Source: JBBDWJ01 sp040902925 (GTDB lineage: Bacteria; Acidobacteriota; Terriglobia; Bryobacterales; UBA6623). From it: a stretch of 9,200 nt of DNA. Position 1 is the stretch's first letter; the number at the start of each line of letters is the position of its first letter. The stretch spans positions 1-9,200 of the forward strand of contig JBBDWJ010000023.1 in assembly GCA_040902925.1 (NCBI GenBank), written 5' to 3'. Shown here in pieces: positions 6,472-9,200 of this stretch. A program made the position numbers and the translations under genes. The notes beneath the pieces are model-generated. The model did no database searches and had not been told where the DNA came from. It saw only the letters and a list, made by a program, of their open reading frames with translations.

Positions 6472-6499
6472 TGGGCCAAAGTGTTACCCATGTGCCCGG
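6453..6499. repeat. Right terminal inverted repeat of the element
   Basis: The inverted counterpart of 6207-6253: two complementary copies of the 17-mer (6453-6469, 6478-6494) at the same 25-bp period, ending in CCGG at 6496-6499. Confidence 0.9.
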
Positions 6500-6636
6500 A
6501 CGTTCAGATTCGCCTGCAGCGATTTCGGAATTCACCGAATGCACAGACCCGACACGCGGGTTTAGGACACTACCCAGCGTCGGGCGCGCGGCCTTTTGCG
6601 GGACTCCTTTCGTTATAGTTAGGAGTAGGTTTTGAT

Positions 6637-7818
6637 ATGGGTTTTGTTGGCGTTATCGAGGCTTTGCGCGAGTTTCGCGAGGGACGGCTGATCGTCGTCG
6701 TCGATGACGAAGATCGCGAGAACGAGGGCGACCTCACGATCGCGGCCGAGAAAGTTACGCCGGAAGCGATCAATTTCATGGCCAAGCATGGCCGCGGCCT
6801 GGTGTGTCTGGCGCTGACCGAAGAGCGGCTCGACTACTTGCGCATTCCGATGATGACCGAGCGCAACACGTCGCTGATGGGGACGGCGTTTTGCGAGTCG
6901 ATCGATGCGCGCACCGGTGTGACGACCGGCATTTCCGCCGCGGATCGCTCGCGTACGATTCAGGTGGCGATCGACCCGGCGACGCGTCCCGACGACCTCG
7001 CAAGGCCGGGCCACGTGCCGCCGCTACGGGCGCGCAAAGGAGGCGTGCTGGTGCGCGCCGGGCAGACCGAAGCCGGCGTCGATCTGGCGCGGCTGGCGGG
7101 GATGGTTCCCGCGGCGGTGATCTGCGAAATCATGAACGACGACGGCACAATGGCGCGCGTGCCGCAGCTTCTCGAGTTCTGCGCGCAGCACGGCCTGAAG
7201 ATGCTCACGGTGGCCGAGCTGATCCGCTATCGCCTCGAGAACGAGCACTACCTCGAACGCTTCGCCGAAGGAACCCTGCAGACTGCCTACGGAGAGTTCC
7301 GAACCATCGCCTACCGCAGCGAGCTCGACCAGGAAATTCACCTCGCGCTGGTCAAAGGCGACGTCGCCGGCGCCGAATCCGTGCTGGTGCGCATGCACTC
7401 GCACAACCTCATGGGCGACGTGTTCCGCTCCGCCGAAGAGCCGTCCCAGGACCTCATCCAGAAATCGATGGAGCGAATTGCCGCCGAGGGGCGCGGTGTT
7501 TTGGTTTACCTTCACCAGACCGGGCTTGGATACGGCCTCGCACGGCTCGCCGACGGCTCGCAGCGCATCATCGCTCATCCCAAGGAGCCTTACCAGCAGA
7601 CCTTGCAGACGCAGCGGCGCTTGCAGTACCAGTCAGGCATCGGGGCGCAGATTCTTTCCGACCTGAAGCTGCGCAAAATTCGCTTGCTCACCAACCATCC
7701 GCGCAAGGTGGTCGGCCTCGAAGGTTTTGGGATCACGATCGTTGAGCAAATCCCTGTGATCGACAACGATAGCAGGGAAGTTGCTCCCAATCGCCGCTCG
7801 GAGCCGGGTTCATCCTGA
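6637..7818 (+). CDS. ribBA: RibBA-like protein with degenerate RibA half
   Basis: A 393-residue fusion of 3,4-dihydroxy-2-butanone-4-phosphate synthase (RibB, about 5-200) and a GTP-cyclohydrolase-II-like domain (about 206-375), enzymes that feed the two branches of riboflavin synthesis. The RibB half keeps DDEDRENEGD (23-32), GLVCL (54-58), RPGH (123-126) and CEIMNDDGTMAR (163-174). However, the usual GHTEA reads GQTEA (Gln143), and the usual GHVFPL reads GHVPPL. The RibA half keeps the scaffold (GIGAQIL, RLLTNHPRKVVGLEGFG) but lacks the zinc cysteines: Asn257, Glu268 and Ser270 stand in their places. RQEGRGIGL has become HQTGLGYGL (293-301), and the positions of E. coli Tyr105 and Arg128 read Ser308 and Tyr331 by ungapped alignment. 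So cyclohydrolase activity is very unlikely, and synthase activity is likely but not certain. AGGAG lies 11 nt before the ATG. No FMN riboswitch is recognisable upstream. The 3' end overlaps the convergent dehydrogenase gene by 9 nt. Confidence 0.9.
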   Translation: MGFVGVIEALREFREGRLIVVVDDEDRENEGDLTIAAEKVTPEAINFMAKHGRGLVCLALTEERLDYLRIPMMTERNTSLMGTAFCESIDARTGVTTGISAADRSRTIQVAIDPATRPDDLARPGHVPPLRARKGGVLVRAGQTEAGVDLARLAGMVPAAVICEIMNDDGTMARVPQLLEFCAQHGLKMLTVAELIRYRLENEHYLERFAEGTLQTAYGEFRTIAYRSELDQEIHLALVKGDVAGAESVLVRMHSHNLMGDVFRSAEEPSQDLIQKSMERIAAEGRGVLVYLHQTGLGYGLARLADGSQRIIAHPKEPYQQTLQTQRRLQYQSGIGAQILSDLKLRKIRLLTNHPRKVVGLEGFGITIVEQIPVIDNDSREVAPNRRSEPGSS

Positions 7819-8868
7819 GGATTTGGCGCCCGCCATCCGCCGCTTCCGGCCACCCTCGCTTGGATACTTTCGCGCTACGCGGCGGATATCGTAGTTGAAC
7901 TCGCGATACTGCCTCTCCCAGCGCTCCGCTTCTTCCCTTGTATAACGGTAAAAGCCGTTGGCGTTAGCCACGCCTTTGCCGCCCGCGGCCATGAGTTTTT
8001 TCATCGCCTCGGGCACTTCCGTTCCCCGGCTCAACTCGGGCCAGAGGTCTTTCATCACCACGCCGTAGGCGGCGCCGCCGGTGAGATCCATGTAGCGGAA
8101 CGGGCCCGCGAACGGAATCCACCAGCCGATGTCGTTTCGCAGCGAACGATCGACGTCCTCCATCGTCGCCCAGCCCTGCTCGACGATATGAAACGCCTCG
8201 CGGTAGAGCGCGTAGGCGCAGCGGTTGGAGATGAAGCCGCGGACGTCGCGGCGGAGCAGCGCCGGCTCTTTGTCCCAGTTCGCGGCAAGCTCGATGACGC
8301 GCCGCGCGACGGCCGGGCGCGTTTGTTCGCCGCAGGCGACCTCGAGGAAGCGCGAGACATGGGCGGGCTCGGACCAATGAATGGCTACATAGCGGCCGGG
8401 GTGTACCGCGTCCTTCTGGAACAATGAAATCGGGATCGCCGACGTGTTCGAGCCGATGATCGCCGCCGGCGAGACGATTGCCTCAATCTTGCGGAAGACT
8501 TCTTTCTTGATCCTGATGTCTTCGGCCGTCGATTCGATAACCAGCACCGATTCGCGCAACGAGGCGTAGTCCACCGACAAGGTGAGGCGTTGAATCGTCT
8601 TCGCGGGGTCGGACTTGAGAAGGCCTTCGCGTTTCATCTGCCGCAGCATTAGGCCGATCTTGCGTCTGGCCCCGCCGAGCTGCTTCTTGCTCACGTCAAT
8701 GCCGGCCACGGGATGCCCGGCTGCCAGCAGGCACGTCGCGATGCTGGTGCCCATCAGGCCCATGCCGACAACGCCAACGGGCATACTGCCGGGCTGGGCG
8801 CTTTTCCGGGATCTGACCCGCCGCCCGGGTTGGCGGGAGGGTTTCGTCGTTAGCGATTTTTTCGGCAT
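7810..8868 (-). CDS. 3-hydroxyacyl-CoA dehydrogenase family protein
   Basis: A 352-residue NAD-dependent dehydrogenase of the 3-hydroxyacyl-CoA / L-carnitine dehydrogenase superfamily, cytoplasmic, substrate unknown. The Rossmann fold is marked by VGVVGMGLMG (Gly35, 37 and 40), then IESTAED (111-117) and GSNTSAIP (139-146). The catalytic His is in AIHWSEPAH (His164), with Glu176 in RFLEV and the substrate-side Asn in GFISNR (Asn215). The usual HFFNP-type motif of fatty-acid beta-oxidation enzymes is replaced by HWSEPAH, which suggests a distinct clade with another 3-hydroxy acid or acyl substrate. The C-terminal helical domain is present once (about 205-310), so the length fits a single-module enzyme. 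The first 28 residues are unusually rich in Lys and Arg. A start at Met29 (8784) would give the usual compact N-terminus, and neither start has a good ribosome binding site. No acyl-CoA genes are adjacent. Confidence 0.88.
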   Translation of the reverse strand: MPKKSLTTKPSRQPGRRVRSRKSAQPGSMPVGVVGMGLMGTSIATCLLAAGHPVAGIDVSKKQLGGARRKIGLMLRQMKREGLLKSDPAKTIQRLTLSVDYASLRESVLVIESTAEDIRIKKEVFRKIEAIVSPAAIIGSNTSAIPISLFQKDAVHPGRYVAIHWSEPAHVSRFLEVACGEQTRPAVARRVIELAANWDKEPALLRRDVRGFISNRCAYALYREAFHIVEQGWATMEDVDRSLRNDIGWWIPFAGPFRYMDLTGGAAYGVVMKDLWPELSRGTEVPEAMKKLMAAGGKGVANANGFYRYTREEAERWERQYREFNYDIRRVARKYPSEGGRKRRMAGAKSSG

Positions 8869-9160
8869 GCCGCCATTCTCGCACTCAGATTCCTGCGAGC
8901 AGGGGCGGCTTTGGAAAGGCGGGAGTAGGATCTTTTTCGCACCTCGCCTGAGCAGGGGAGTAGCGATTCAACGGAGTGGGCCCGCGTCCTGAATTTTGCC
9001 TTAGTTACTTTCCCACTTAAAATTCGGCACCTAAGCTCCTTGTCTTCATAACCGCAACTGGTGGCTGCTTGCTGGATCGAACGGCAATCCTCCTCCCGAG
9101 AGGCCATAGATCAGGTCCGGCGGCATCGAGAGCCTTAGAACATTGTTCTCATAAAATGTC
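8869..9160. other. Non-coding gap before right-edge promoter
   Basis: No supported gene lies here. A minus-strand frame at 8850-9107 has no recognisable family and ends inside the dehydrogenase gene. There is a minor 5-bp hairpin at 8892-8903 and no terminator-like structure. The minus-strand promoter of the dehydrogenase gene should lie here, but I cannot point to a convincing one. Confidence 0.4.
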
Positions 9161-9189
9161 TTGACTTGATGTGTGAAAGTGTGTATCAT
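9161..9189 (+). promoter_or_regulatory. Sigma70-type promoter reading out of the window
   Basis: TTGACT (9161-9166) and TATCAT (9184-9189) each match the -35 and -10 consensus at five of six positions and are spaced by exactly 17 bp. This is the best promoter match in the window. It points to the right, so the gene it drives lies beyond base 9200. Confidence 0.7.
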
Positions 9190-9200
9190 CATTAATGATG
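9187..9200. promoter_or_regulatory. 14-bp palindrome over the -10 (candidate operator)
   Basis: CATCATTAATGATG is a perfect 14-bp palindrome that overlaps the last bases of the -10 and covers the expected start of transcription. It may extend beyond the window. The position fits a repressor site, perhaps for an autoregulated small regulator or antitoxin. The protein that binds is unknown. Confidence 0.55.

Larger units (their letters stand above)
6207..6499. mobile_element. MITE-like or deleted insertion sequence
   Basis: The element is about 293 bp and is bounded by 47-bp inverted repeats (6207-6253 and 6453-6499) that differ at three positions. Each end contains the 17-mer CACATGGGTAACACTTT twice with a 25-bp period: 6212-6228 and 6237-6253 on the left, with complements at 6453-6469 and 6478-6494 on the right. 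Repeated binding motifs inside each end are typical of some insertion sequences, IS21-type ends for example. The interior (about 200 bp) has no transposase frame but holds a second large inverted repeat. I see no clear target duplication, so the true boundaries may extend by a few bases. It is most likely non-autonomous or a deletion relic; the parent family is not identified. Confidence 0.75.

Noticed and set aside
6207..6499. CRISPR array, because of the repeated 17-mer
   Set aside because: There are only four copies, two per orientation, with identical 8-nt gaps and symmetrical placement. This is a transposon-end layout, with no varied spacers and no cas genes.
6500..6636. FMN riboswitch upstream of ribBA
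   Set aside because: The short leader does not show the conserved multi-helix core I would expect; only small 5-bp hairpins are visible.
6804..7745. Plus-strand open frame of 313 codons inside ribBA in another frame
   Set aside because: The product is almost entirely Arg/Ala/Gly-rich with no fold signature; ribBA itself has clear homology in the overlapping frame.
8869..9160. tRNA or small RNA gene in the right-hand gap
   Set aside because: No cloverleaf, no T-loop consensus and no promoter-terminator pair could be found by eye.

Overview
The window is high-GC bacterial chromosome with eight protein-coding genes, none of them phage or plasmid replication genes. Gene content and style suggest an Acidobacteriota-like soil bacterium: a secreted caspase-like peptidase beside a CsgG-type protein, a lone trehalose-phosphatase, a RibBA with a degenerate cyclohydrolase half, and GCAAAAG-type heptamer repeats between genes. 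The phylum is inferred from style only and is not proven.

Layout. Bases 1-328 hold no supported gene, only a short heptamer repeat. Five genes then lie on the minus strand. Read in their own direction (right to left) they are: a CsgG/HfaB-family secreted protein (4704-3742), a secreted caspase-like peptidase (3671-2514), a VapB-like antitoxin and a VapC-like PIN toxin overlapping by 4 nt (2260-1644), and a lipoprotein alpha/beta hydrolase (1384-329). The CsgG-like and caspase genes are 70 nt apart and probably form an operon. vapB appears to have its own promoter, lying in overlapping palindromes, which would give a nearly leaderless mRNA.

A 370-nt divergent spacer separates the CsgG-like gene from otsB (trehalose-6-phosphate phosphatase, plus strand, 5075-5920). 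Between otsB and ribBA lie about 700 non-coding bases packed with secondary structure. First comes a pair of inverted REP-like hairpins (6099-6199). Seven bases later begins a compact element of about 293 bp (6207-6499), with 47-bp inverted ends each carrying a 17-bp motif twice, and a second, internal 27-bp inverted repeat. It looks like a MITE or a deletion remnant of an insertion sequence.

ribBA (6637-7818) is oriented away from this element. Its RibB half is nearly complete, but the His of the usual GHTEA motif is Gln. Its RibA half has lost all three zinc cysteines and other catalytic residues. It converges, with a 9-nt overlap, on a minus-strand 3-hydroxyacyl-CoA dehydrogenase-family gene (8868-7810). 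The last 40 bases carry a strong sigma70-type promoter whose -10 lies in a 14-bp perfect palindrome, pointing to a repressed gene just outside the window.

The genes do not form one pathway. The best candidate for a functional unit is the CsgG-like/caspase pair, whose products should both be exported.
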